A stretch of DNA of 9,361 bases from an uncultured Collinsella sp. (GTDB taxonomy: Bacteria; Actinomycetota; Coriobacteriia; Coriobacteriales; Coriobacteriaceae), in the NCBI GenBank assembly GCA_900552185.1, contig URYT01000061.1:1-9361 (forward strand). The letters run 5' to 3'. Under the pieces are notes generated by a model. That model ran no database searches. It worked only from the letters and a program-made list of their open reading frames with translations, and was not told the DNA's origin. The position numbers were made by a program, and so were the translations under genes. Below, one piece after another: positions 1 through 6,869 of this stretch. Each line of letters opens with the position of its first letter. Positions within the stretch are counted from its first letter, which is position 1.

Positions 1-1
1 G

Positions 2-1912
2 ATCCTGGCCGACCGCGCACCCGGCCTCGAGCGCCGGAACTGGGGCTTCCAGAGCTGGTCTGAGCACGACGCTGCCACATGGCGCGAACTCCTCAACGAG
101 GCCGATCGCCGCGCCGAACTCGCAAAGGGCCGCGTCGCCCGCATCGTCGCCACCGACCCGTCCGGAGACGCCGTCGCCTGCGCGCGCCGCATCCTCAAAG
201 CCGCCGGCCTCGCCGACCGCGTGATCTTTGCCCAGCCCGACCTCGACAAGATCTCGCGCAAACTCATGATGCCCGCATGCTGCGGCGGAGAGCCGCGCGG
301 CTTCGTCTTCCTCGACACCACCGAGACCGCCATTTCCAAGATGTCCCGCGTGCTCGACCTCGCCACGAGCCTGCACGCCGGCGCCTGTGGGGCCGACCCC
401 GTCCGCGCCATGCTGAGCACCATGCCCACCGTGGCCCTCACCCGCGATGACCTGCTCATCCGCACCCTCGGCGAGCCCGCGCGCTCCCTGCGCGTCATGC
501 CGAACAACGAAGAAGCCGAGCTCGCCATCTTTTCGGCGGCAAACGGCGCAATCAGCGCCGGAGAGGGCAACGTGGCCGCCGAGGGCTCCACGCCCGCGGA
601 AGACGCCGTCGAATCCAGCGTCGCCCCCTCCCCCGCCACCACCCTCATCGACCTGGGCGACGGCAAGCCCTGCCCCGTCCTCATCCCCGAGTCCGAACAG
701 TTTGCCCGTCGCCTGCGCAAGGTCGCCAAGCTACGCCGCAAGTGGGCTCAGCGCGAAGGCGTGACTTGCTACCGCGTCTACGACGCGGACCTGCCCGACT
801 ACTCCGCGGCCATCGACCTGTACGAGGGCTGCCCGCAGACGCCGGGCCGCTGGCTCGTCATCGCCGAATACGCTGCGCCCAAGACCATCGACCCCGCACT
901 GGCCCAGGCCCGCATGCTCGACATTCTGGCCATCGCCCCGCGCATCTTGGATGTCCCAGCCGAGCACGTGCACGCCAAGGCCCGCATGCGTTCGCGCGGC
1001 GGCTCGCAGTACGGCAAGCAGGGAGCCGGCAAGGGCGGATCGGGCGAGCGTGCCAACATCGCTCGCCGTCGCCTGCCGCTCATCGAAGAGGGCGGGCTCA
1101 CCTTTGCCGTCAACTTTGACGACTACCTGGATGTGGGTATCTTCCTGGACCACCGCGTCACCCGCAACCTAGTGCGCGAGCACGCCAAGCAGGCGCGGCG
1201 CTTCCTCAACCTGTTCGCCTACACCGGCACCGCCACCTGTTATGCGGCAGACGGCGGCGTCGAGGAAACTGTGACGGTCGACCTTTCCAACACCTATCTG
1301 GACTGGGCCGAGCGCAACATGCGACAGAACGGCTTTGTGGGGCCGCAGCATCACTTTGTGCGCGATGACGTGCTCACCTGGATTCGCGATCAGCGCCAGA
1401 CGCGCAACCGCTGGGACCTGATCTTTGTCGACCCGCCAACGTTCTCGAACTCGTCCAAGATGGGCCGTCGCACCTGGGATGTCCAGCGCGACCATGTTGA
1501 ACTTTTGGCCGGCGTATCGCGCCTGCTCGCACAGGGCGGACATGCCATCTTTAGCTGCAACCTGCGCGGCTTCCGCCCCGAGACGCGCAAGCTCGCGCGC
1601 GCGGGCGTCGTGCTGGAAGACATTACGGCGCAGACCATTCCCGAGGACTTCGCACGCAACCAGAAGGTGCACCATTGCTATATCGTGCGCCGCCTGCCCA
1701 TCGAGGACGCCATGGCCGAGGTCGGCTTTAGCGCCGAGGAGATTGCCGAGCGAACCGAGGAGCTGCGCAACCCCGAAGCGCGCAAGCCTCGTGCAGCAGC
1801 GCCCGCACCCGCGCAGGCTGGCAACGGCAAGTCTAACTTTGCTGGCAAGCCCTCCTCTGCCGGCAAGCCCAAAAAGAAGAAGTTCTACGCCAGCAAGCCC
1901 AAGAGCAGATAA
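2..1912 (+). CDS. rlmKL: Bifunctional 23S rRNA guanine methyltransferase RlmKL (5' end missing)
   Basis: The frame is open from the left edge to TAA at 1910-1912 (636 codons visible), so the true start and the THUMP region lie outside the window; a GTG at 221 is internal. In E. coli this fusion makes m2G2445 (RlmL half) and m7G2069 (RlmK half) in 23S rRNA. The fragment opens with the RlmL stretch DRAPGLERRNWGF, followed by SWSEHDAATW. Where RlmL carries the NPPY catalytic motif, this protein has LDTTE (bases 311-325). A low-complexity Ala/Pro/Glu linker (about 540-650) joins the halves. The RlmK half is well conserved: KWAQREGVTCYRVYDADLP, FLDHR, the SAM-binding FLNLFAYTGTAT (from 1202), VDLSNTYLDWAERN, and catalytic DPPTF (1430-1444). 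The last ~70 residues are a Lys/Ala/Pro tail. It converges with kdpE. The family call is near certain; RlmL activity is doubtful. Confidence 0.93.
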   Translation: MLADRAPGLERRNWGFQSWSEHDAATWRELLNEADRRAELAKGRVARIVATDPSGDAVACARRILKAAGLADRVIFAQPDLDKISRKLMMPACCGGEPRGFVFLDTTETAISKMSRVLDLATSLHAGACGADPVRAMLSTMPTVALTRDDLLIRTLGEPARSLRVMPNNEEAELAIFSAANGAISAGEGNVAAEGSTPAEDAVESSVAPSPATTLIDLGDGKPCPVLIPESEQFARRLRKVAKLRRKWAQREGVTCYRVYDADLPDYSAAIDLYEGCPQTPGRWLVIAEYAAPKTIDPALAQARMLDILAIAPRILDVPAEHVHAKARMRSRGGSQYGKQGAGKGGSGERANIARRRLPLIEEGGLTFAVNFDDYLDVGIFLDHRVTRNLVREHAKQARRFLNLFAYTGTATCYAADGGVEETVTVDLSNTYLDWAERNMRQNGFVGPQHHFVRDDVLTWIRDQRQTRNRWDLIFVDPPTFSNSSKMGRRTWDVQRDHVELLAGVSRLLAQGGHAIFSCNLRGFRPETRKLARAGVVLEDITAQTIPEDFARNQKVHHCYIVRRLPIEDAMAEVGFSAEEIAERTEELRNPEARKPRAAAPAPAQAGNGKSNFAGKPSSAGKPKKKKFYASKPKSR

Positions 1913-1915
1913 CAA

Positions 1916-1982
1916 AGTTGCGGTGGAATACGGACTGTTTTGCCTGGAATTAGGTATATTTAGACCGTATTTCACCGCAACT
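1916..1982. repeat. Long imperfect palindrome between convergent genes (REP-like or bidirectional terminator)
   Basis: The arms 1916-1933 and 1965-1982 pair over 18 bases. The only non-Watson-Crick pair is one G-T, which is a wobble when read from the plus strand. The 31-base interior contains a smaller CCT/AGG pairing. The palindrome starts 3 bases after the rlmKL stop and ends about 25 bases from the kdpE stop, so it could fold at the 3' end of both messages. Neither side has a strong T-run (minus side: TTTGTT only), so it is not a textbook intrinsic terminator. The size, near-perfect arms and position between convergent genes resemble dispersed palindromic repeats, which is inference from one copy. 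Confidence 0.6.
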
Positions 1983-2006
1983 CATAGGGGGATGGCGGAC
2001 GCCGTT

Positions 2007-2720
2007 CTACCCTTGGGTGACCAATCGGTAACCGATACCCACATGCGTCTGGATATAGCGCGGGTGCGCGGGGTCGGACTCGATCTTCTTGCGCAGCGTG
2101 CCCATAAAGACACGCAGGCTCGCCAGGTCGCTCTTGGTTGCCGTGCCCCAAATCTCGTGCAGGATAAACTGGTGCGTCAGCACCTTGTCGGCGTTATGCG
2201 CCAGCAGGCACAGGAGCTTGTACTCGATCGGCGTCAGATGCAGCTCCTCGCCATCCATCGTGGCGATGCCGGCATCAAAATCGATATGCAGCTCACCGGT
2301 ATCGAACGAGCCCTCGGAGGCAACGCCACCCGTTTGCGCATACGAAAGACGCCTAAGCGTCGTGCGAATGCGCGCGAGCAGCTCCTCGACCGAAAACGGC
2401 TTGGTCAGATAGTCGTCGGCGCCGGCATCGAGTGCGCGAATCTTGTCCGCATCCTCGCTGCGCGCCGAGACCACAATGATCGGCATGCCCGACCATGCGC
2501 GCACCGACTCCACCACCTTGACGCCGTCCATATCGGGCAGGCCCAGATCGAGCAGCACGATGCTCGGTGCCTGCGATGAGGCAGCGGCGATGGCGGCATG
2601 GGCGGTCTCCACGGCCATATGGCGCAAGCCGTGCGCCTCGAGCGCGGCAACGATAAGGTTGCGAACAGCGGGGTCGTCCTCAACGACCAAGATGAGCGGT
2701 TTTACGGCAGAGTTCGACAC
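2007..2720 (-). CDS. kdpE: KdpE-family response regulator (OmpR/PhoB type)
   Basis: This 237-residue cytoplasmic transcription factor is close to E. coli KdpE in length and sequence. The receiver domain (about 8-125) has acidic pocket D15/D16, phosphoacceptor D58 in LLDLGLPDMDG, S85, Y104 and K107 in the segment ADDYLTKPF; SARSEDADKIRALDAGADDY is very KdpE-like. A winged-helix DNA-binding domain (about 140-237) includes HLTPIEYKLLCLLAHNADKV and ends in YIQTHVGIGYRLV. I chose the GTG at 2718-2720 over an upstream in-frame start at 2801: AAGGAG (2728-2733) lies 7 bases before it, and the longer form would add 27 unlike residues overlapping the kinase gene. It starts 4 bases after the kinase stop, so the two are surely cotranscribed and probably translationally coupled. 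KdpE normally activates kdpFABC; none is visible here, so the nearby kup gene is the likeliest local target (inference). Confidence 0.93.
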   Translation of the reverse strand: MSNSAVKPLILVVEDDPAVRNLIVAALEAHGLRHMAVETAHAAIAAASSQAPSIVLLDLGLPDMDGVKVVESVRAWSGMPIIVVSARSEDADKIRALDAGADDYLTKPFSVEELLARIRTTLRRLSYAQTGGVASEGSFDTGELHIDFDAGIATMDGEELHLTPIEYKLLCLLAHNADKVLTHQFILHEIWGTATKSDLASLRVFMGTLRKKIESDPAHPRYIQTHVGIGYRLVTQG

Positions 2721-2724
2721 AGCG

Positions 2725-4350
2725 CTACTCCTTATCAAACGAAACGTCGGCGGCGGGAAGTTCAATCGTAAAGACCGAACCGTGCGGGTCCGCCGCGGCA
2801 ACCTCTATGCTACCGCCATGCGCCAACGCAATGGAACGGCAGAGTGAAAGACCCAGGCCAACGCTGCGGTGGCTGTCGGCAAGACCGTGGTTGGCGGTAT
2901 AGAACGACTCAAAGATCCGCTCGCGGTCCTCGGGTGCGATGCCCGGACCATCATCGGCCACCGAGCACGCCACGCGTCCATCGTCGACGCTAATCGAAAT
3001 CATGATATGCGAGCCTGCGGGCGTATAGGTGATGGCGTTGTTCACCAGATTGACCACCAGCTGCACCATCAGACGCGCATCGACGTTGACGAGCGCCGGC
3101 TCATCGCACGCCACCACCTTAAGGTCGTGCTCGCGCACAGCAGGGTTCACGTGGCGCAGCGCCTCCTCGACGATGTCGTCCATGAGCTCGAGCGTGGTCG
3201 ACAGGCGCATACCGCCACCCTCGAGCTTGGTGATGGCGAGCAGATTCTCGACGGTGGCGTTGAGCCACAGCGCATCCGAGCGAATGGATAGAAGCAGGCA
3301 GCGGCGCGTCTGGGCATCGAGCACCGCGGTGCCGGTCGAGCCCTGGTCGAGCAGCACGTCGGCATTGCCCGAAATACTGGTGAGCGGCGTGCGCAAATCG
3401 TGCGAGATGGAGCGCAGCAGGTTGGCGCGCAGCTGCTCGTTTTTGGCGAGCACCGCCGCCTCCTCGCGGGCCTCCATGGCGCGGGCGCGATCGAGCGCCA
3501 GCTCGCCTTCGCTCACGATGGCATCGGCAAGTGTTCGCTCCTCGTGCGTCAGCACGTCGGGCTCGGCAACGATAGCCAGCACACCCACCACCGAGGCGGG
3601 GTCGCCCGAGCGCACGAAGCCGTCGCCCGTGCGAACCGTCAGGTAGATGCCATAAAACGCCGAACCGCCAAACGTGGCGTCGAGCGGCGTTCCCACATAG
3701 GCGGACGCCGAGAGCCGCGGCGGCATCTGAGGCGCCAGTTCGTGCACCGGCGCGGCATCGCCCACGGCCGTGTACGTCGCACGCGGCAGCAGGTCATCGC
3801 CCTCGTCGTCGGCGCTGTACCACACGACCGGACAGCCCGAAAGACGCGCCAGCTGCGTGGCCATGGCGTGAACGATCTGATGCTGGTCGGCGCACCGTTG
3901 CAGCATGCGGTTGGTCTCGAGCACCATATGCGTGCGGCGGTCGCTAGCGGCAGCCTGTGCCAAGGCGCGGCGCAGGGCCAACGCAATCGAGCTCGACACA
4001 AGCGAGACCACGAACATGATGAAGAACATCCCGGGATAGCCGCGGTCGATAAGCGACAGCGAGTAGCGCGGGTCGACAAACAAGAAGTTGTAGAGCGCCA
4101 CGGCGGCAGCCGAGCTCAGCAAGCAATACAGGCGACTCCAGGTAAAGAATGCGCACAGCTGAACGGCGAACACATAGACGATCATGATGCTCGGCGCGAG
4201 ACCCGGATGGTCGAGCAGCGCGCCCACAATCGTCGCCGCGACCAGCAGCCCCACCGATACGCAGGCGTCATACAGAGGAGTGCGGCGCGTCAGCGTTGTG
4301 CGCCGCCACCAAAAGCTATCGGCAATATCGCCGTCCGTACGGACGTCCAT
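2725..4350 (-). CDS. kdpD: KdpD-like membrane sensor histidine kinase lacking the N-terminal KdpD/Usp domains
   Basis: This 541-residue protein matches only the C-terminal part of classical KdpD (E. coli KdpD is about 894). In order: a short N-terminal tail; four membrane helices of the DUF4118 type (about 28-47, 53-70, 73-92, 106-127) with the family segment NFLFVDPRYSLSL; a GAF-like region (about 141-290); a dimerisation/phosphoacceptor helix with SISHDLRTPLTSISGN, phosphorylated His being H317; then the ATPase domain with N-box NLVNNAITYTP (N438), G1 ADDGPGI (about 465-471), F-box RIFESFY and G2 GLGLSLC (498-504). All catalytic boxes look intact. The P-loop KdpD sensor domain and Usp-like domain are absent, and the 112 bases upstream leave no room for them. 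The ATG at 4350 has a G-rich but distant ribosome site. Partner KdpE follows by 4 bases. Its stimulus cannot be read from the sequence; K+ limitation or turgor is the family expectation. Confidence 0.92.
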   Translation of the reverse strand: MDVRTDGDIADSFWWRRTTLTRRTPLYDACVSVGLLVAATIVGALLDHPGLAPSIMIVYVFAVQLCAFFTWSRLYCLLSSAAAVALYNFLFVDPRYSLSLIDRGYPGMFFIMFVVSLVSSSIALALRRALAQAAASDRRTHMVLETNRMLQRCADQHQIVHAMATQLARLSGCPVVWYSADDEGDDLLPRATYTAVGDAAPVHELAPQMPPRLSASAYVGTPLDATFGGSAFYGIYLTVRTGDGFVRSGDPASVVGVLAIVAEPDVLTHEERTLADAIVSEGELALDRARAMEAREEAAVLAKNEQLRANLLRSISHDLRTPLTSISGNADVLLDQGSTGTAVLDAQTRRCLLLSIRSDALWLNATVENLLAITKLEGGGMRLSTTLELMDDIVEEALRHVNPAVREHDLKVVACDEPALVNVDARLMVQLVVNLVNNAITYTPAGSHIMISISVDDGRVACSVADDGPGIAPEDRERIFESFYTANHGLADSHRSVGLGLSLCRSIALAHGGSIEVAAADPHGSVFTIELPAADVSFDKE

Positions 4351-4370
4351 CAGCGCCCCGCCCCTCTCTC

Positions 4371-4417
4371 AAAAACAAAAACCACCACAAAGGGACAGGC
4401 ACCTTTGTGGTGGTTTT
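4371..4417 (-). terminator. Hairpin plus T-tract in front of the kinase gene (terminator or attenuator)
   Basis: The arms 4378-4393 and 4402-4417 are perfect complements (16 pairs) around an 8-base loop. Read on the minus strand, the stem runs directly into TTTTTGTTTTT (4371-4381), the form of a rho-independent terminator. It follows the small membrane gene by about 45 bases and ends only about 20 bases before the kinase ATG. It could therefore end the kup transcript and leave kdpDE to read-through, or lie in the leader of a separate kdpDE message. The core also matches the palindrome at 6870-6904, so it may be a mobile-type palindrome recruited as a terminator. Confidence 0.62.
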
Positions 4418-4433
4418 CCCTTGTGGTGGTTCC
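4418..4433. repeat. Extra copy of the hairpin arm (CCTTGTGGTGGTT)
   Basis: Directly next to the right arm of the 4378-4417 hairpin lies a second copy of that arm, differing by one missing T and the outer bases. The left arm could therefore pair with either copy, or the array is a partly duplicated palindrome. No other function is visible. Confidence 0.55.
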
Positions 4434-4436
4434 AAG

Positions 4437-4442
4437 TGTATA
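4437..4442 (-). promoter_or_regulatory. Possible -10 element (TATACA) for a separate kdpDE transcript
   Basis: On the minus strand TATACA stands about 90 bases before the kinase ATG, between the small-gene stop and the hairpin. The hexamer 17 bases upstream (TAACGA) is a poor -35. If used, transcription would start just ahead of the hairpin and place it in the kinase leader. This is weak evidence from one hexamer. Confidence 0.2.
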
Positions 4443-4462
4443 GCCTTTGCAGCCTGCGGTCG

Positions 4463-4657
4463 TTAGACAAATAGCACGTGCGCGAGCAGTGCGCACACGC
4501 ACGCCGCGACAAGCAGCGTCACCACGATCGAGATCACACGGTCGGCCATGTCCATGTTGGCACGATTCGTAAAGAACCGATCTTCGGCGGCGTCGACGCG
4601 CGCCTCACGCACCATTTCGACCACCGCCTCACGGCCATCGAGCGCCTTTGTATCCAT
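4463..4657 (-). CDS. Small single-pass membrane protein of unknown function in the K+ block
   Basis: This encodes 64 residues with no family I recognise. Residues 1-37 are charged and probably form an amphipathic helix (segments EAVVEMVREARVDAAEDRFF and NRANMDMADR). Residues about 38-63 are a single hydrophobic span (VISIVVTLLVAACVCALLAH) ending two residues before the stop, so the protein is likely tail-anchored with its N-terminus inside. I chose the ATG at 4655-4657 because GGGGAGG (4663-4669) lies 5 bases before it. An in-frame ATG at 4687 would add 10 residues but has only GGAG at 10 bases. It lies 61 bases after the kup stop on the same strand and upstream of the kinase, so it is probably cotranscribed with kup. 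Small hydrophobic partners such as KdpF occur with K+ transporters, but no KdpF similarity is visible. The dedicated ribosome site and membrane pattern argue that it is real. Confidence 0.68.
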   Translation of the reverse strand: MDTKALDGREAVVEMVREARVDAAEDRFFTNRANMDMADRVISIVVTLLVAACVCALLAHVLFV

Positions 4658-4718
4658 GTTTGCCTCCCCGGTCTCAATCTTGTCCATCGAAAACCAACTC
4701 CGTGCAACCCGTCGGCGC

Positions 4719-6746
4719 CTACGGGCGTTCGTTGGGGGCCAGGCGCTGCATCTTGTTCACGGCCTTGAACTTGGTGAACAGCGGCACGTACTCAAAGCTC
4801 ACGTTGGAGTTCTCCAGGCCGTACCAGCGTGCAGGCGTGCCGGCGGCACGGCGGATGATGTACTTGAGCGTGATGGCCGTACGCTCGCTGGGCTCCACAT
4901 CGCTTTCGGGCGCCAGAAGCTTACGGATCAGGACGAACTTGAACGTGCCGATGTTACCCGGATCCTTGTAGACCGAGTAGTCATGCGTCTGCGGCGGCAG
5001 CTCGCCGGTGGCAGCCAGGTCCTGAACAACCTGACGCAGGTAGGCATTGACGCGCTGGTTGATCTTGTAGCCCAGGTACAGATGCACGCGGAACACGTAG
5101 TCGGTGCCGAACGTCTCGACCGAATAGGCAAAGGTGTGCGGTTCGTCCATGGTCTCGACATTCACAAACCACCAGGCGCGGGCGCGCTTGGGATGCTTGT
5201 CCAAGATCGAATAGACGATATCGCGGTCGATGTAGTCGGTATGGGTGTCCTTGGTCAGGTACACGACGTTGTCGCTCATGCGCTCGTAACGGTCGTCGTC
5301 GCGCAGGCGCTTGAGCTGCGGCAGGTAGCTGCGCAGCGGCAGCAGCGTAAACTGGCGCTGCTCCACCGCCGTGCCGTTGTACCAGCACACCATAATGCCC
5401 ATGATGAGTGCAGCCATAAGGATGGTGAAGTAGCCACCGTGGAAGAACTTGGTGAGCGAGCTCACAAAGAAGAAGCCCTCGAGCATAAGGAAGAACGCAA
5501 CGAAGATATACGGGGCGACCTTAAGGCCGCGATCGACATGCAAGTAGAAGAAGAGCAGCAGCGTCGTGCACATCATGGTCAGGGTGATCGCCAAGCCGTA
5601 AGCGGCCTCCATGTGCGCCGAGCTCTGGAACAGCAGCACCACGATGACGCAGCCGACAAGCATGACGTTGTTGACCATGGGAATATAGAGCTGGCCCTTG
5701 GTCTCGGCAGGATAGAAAACCTGCATGTGCGGCATGAGGTCCAGGCGGCTGGCCTCGGACACCAGCGAGAATGCGCCGGTGATGAGCGCCTGCGAGGCAA
5801 TGATAGCCGCGACGGTGGAAAGACCGACGGCAAAGGGACGCAGGCCCGGGGTGAGCATCTGGTAGAAGGGGTTGAGGTCGGCAATGCCCATGAGCTCGGG
5901 GTTGGCAGCGTTGTTCATAAGCCAAGCGCCCTGGCCCATATAGGAAAGCAGCAGGCAGCACTTAACGAACGGCCAGGTGGCATAAATGTTGCCGCGGCCA
6001 ACGTGGCCCATGTCGGAGTAGAGCGCCTCGGCACCGGTGGTGGCGAGGAAGCAGCTGCCCAGAATCATGATGCCCGCATGGTTGTTGGGGCTCAGCAGAA
6101 AGCCGATGCCGCGCAGCGGGTTGAGGCACAGCAGCACCGTGGGATGCTGGAAGACAAAGAACAGGCCCGTACCACCCAGGAACAAAAACCACAGCGTCAT
6201 GATGGGGCCAAAGGCGCGGCCGATCTTGGCCGTGCCGATGCGCTGCACCAAGAAGAGCACGATGATGATGGCAAGCGTGATGGCGACAACGCGGGCCTGA
6301 TCGTCACCGAGCACGGCGTGGACCGCCGGAATGGTGCGCAGACCCTCGATAGCCGTAGTCACGGTAACGGCAGGCGTGAGGATACCATCGGCGAGCAGCG
6401 CGGCGCCGCCCAGCATGGCGGGGATGATGAGCCACTTGCCACAACGCTTGACCAGGCTGTACAGGGCAAAGATGCCGCCCTCGCCGTGGTTGTCGGCACG
6501 CAGCGAGATCAGCACGTACTTGACGGTCGTCAGCAGCGTGACCGTCCACACGACAAGGGAGAGCGCGCCAAGCACGAACTCCTCCGTCACGCTTCCGATG
6601 CCGCCGTTGCCGGCAACGAGCGCCTTGGTTACATACATAGGACTGGTGCCGATATCGCCGTACACCACGCCCAGCGTGACGAGCATCGCCGAGATGCTCA
6701 CAGGAATCGCAGCGTGCGAGGCTGCCTCCTTGGCCTTCTGTTCCAT
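4719..6746 (-). CDS. kup: Kup/HAK/KUP-family potassium uptake protein
   Basis: This 675-residue integral membrane protein imports K+, in known members by K+/H+ symport; E. coli Kup is 622. The family signature GVVYGDIGTSPMY is at residues 26-38 (key Asp D31), followed by RADNHGEGGIFALYSL, ADGILTPAVTVTTAIEGL, FGPIMTLWFL, GAEALYSDMGHVGRGNI, YMGQGAWL, IASQALITGAFSL and YIPMVNN; about 12 helices fill residues 15-450. The cytoplasmic C-terminus (about 455-675), with IDRDIVYSILDKHPKRA, INQRVNAYLRQVVQDL and GTFKFVLIRK, is the Gram-positive rather than the E. coli form. In Lactococcus such Kup proteins are controlled by c-di-AMP; whether that holds here is inference. I chose the ATG at 6744-6746, with GGGAGG (6757-6762) 10 bases upstream; an in-frame TTG at 6764 would put that site inside the gene. 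It heads the block leading to the KdpDE pair. Confidence 0.96.
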   Translation of the reverse strand: MEQKAKEAASHAAIPVSISAMLVTLGVVYGDIGTSPMYVTKALVAGNGGIGSVTEEFVLGALSLVVWTVTLLTTVKYVLISLRADNHGEGGIFALYSLVKRCGKWLIIPAMLGGAALLADGILTPAVTVTTAIEGLRTIPAVHAVLGDDQARVVAITLAIIIVLFLVQRIGTAKIGRAFGPIMTLWFLFLGGTGLFFVFQHPTVLLCLNPLRGIGFLLSPNNHAGIMILGSCFLATTGAEALYSDMGHVGRGNIYATWPFVKCCLLLSYMGQGAWLMNNAANPELMGIADLNPFYQMLTPGLRPFAVGLSTVAAIIASQALITGAFSLVSEASRLDLMPHMQVFYPAETKGQLYIPMVNNVMLVGCVIVVLLFQSSAHMEAAYGLAITLTMMCTTLLLFFYLHVDRGLKVAPYIFVAFFLMLEGFFFVSSLTKFFHGGYFTILMAALIMGIMVCWYNGTAVEQRQFTLLPLRSYLPQLKRLRDDDRYERMSDNVVYLTKDTHTDYIDRDIVYSILDKHPKRARAWWFVNVETMDEPHTFAYSVETFGTDYVFRVHLYLGYKINQRVNAYLRQVVQDLAATGELPPQTHDYSVYKDPGNIGTFKFVLIRKLLAPESDVEPSERTAITLKYIIRRAAGTPARWYGLENSNVSFEYVPLFTKFKAVNKMQRLAPNERP

Positions 6747-6781
6747 AAGCCGGTTTCCTCCCAACTTTAATGTTCGAAGGA

Positions 6782-6787
6782 ATTATA
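6782..6787 (-). promoter_or_regulatory. Probable kup promoter -10 (TATAAT)
   Basis: A perfect TATAAT on the minus strand lies 35 bases before the kup ATG, giving a leader of about 28 bases. The -35 is weak: ATTCAA at 16-base spacing or TTCAAA at 15, suggesting activator dependence. Near-identical 9-mers flank it at 6800-6808 (ATGTTTGAA, plus strand) and 6770-6778 (ATGTTCGAA), 30 bases apart. Confidence 0.5.
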
Positions 6788-6829
6788 GGTAATCGGCCCA
6801 TGTTTGAATGGCACTGTTTTCCCAGCTAG

Positions 6830-6841
6830 ATAAACATTTAT
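6830..6841. promoter_or_regulatory. AT-rich inverted repeat upstream of the kup promoter (candidate operator)
   Basis: ATAAA-CA-TTTAT is a perfect 5+2+5 inverted repeat, unusual in this GC-rich DNA. It is centred about 60 bases upstream of the expected kup transcription start, a normal place for an activator site. KdpE prefers AT-rich DNA in other bacteria, so it is a candidate, but no binding motif is established here. Chance remains possible for so short a repeat. Confidence 0.3.
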
Positions 6842-6869
6842 ACGGCCTTTAGGCCACCGCCGCGATATG

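Noticed and set aside
540..650. Frameshift or insertion in rlmKL at the low-complexity linker
   Set aside because: The frame is continuous and conserved RlmK sequence resumes directly after it; interdomain linkers of this kind are common in GC-rich genomes.
221..1912. GTG at 221 as start of the methyltransferase
   Set aside because: The frame stays open to the left edge and the residues before 221 match RlmL (RAPGL..WGF), so the gene begins outside the window.
1425..2579. A 384-codon plus-strand frame spanning the rlmKL end and kdpE
   Set aside because: It overlaps two well-supported genes in the wrong frame or strand and has no recognisable content.
2721..2801. Upstream start for kdpE at 2801
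   Set aside because: The added 27 residues are unlike any receiver domain and overlap the kinase; the GTG at 2718-2720 has an ideal AAGGAG.
3400..4443. A 347-codon frame antisense to the kinase
   Set aside because: Shadow of the kinase gene; Arg/His-rich and without motifs.
4548..6770. A 740-codon open frame antisense to kup
   Set aside because: It mirrors the codon bias of kup; its product is Arg/His/Gln-rich with no domain, while the minus strand gives a full Kup with all family motifs.
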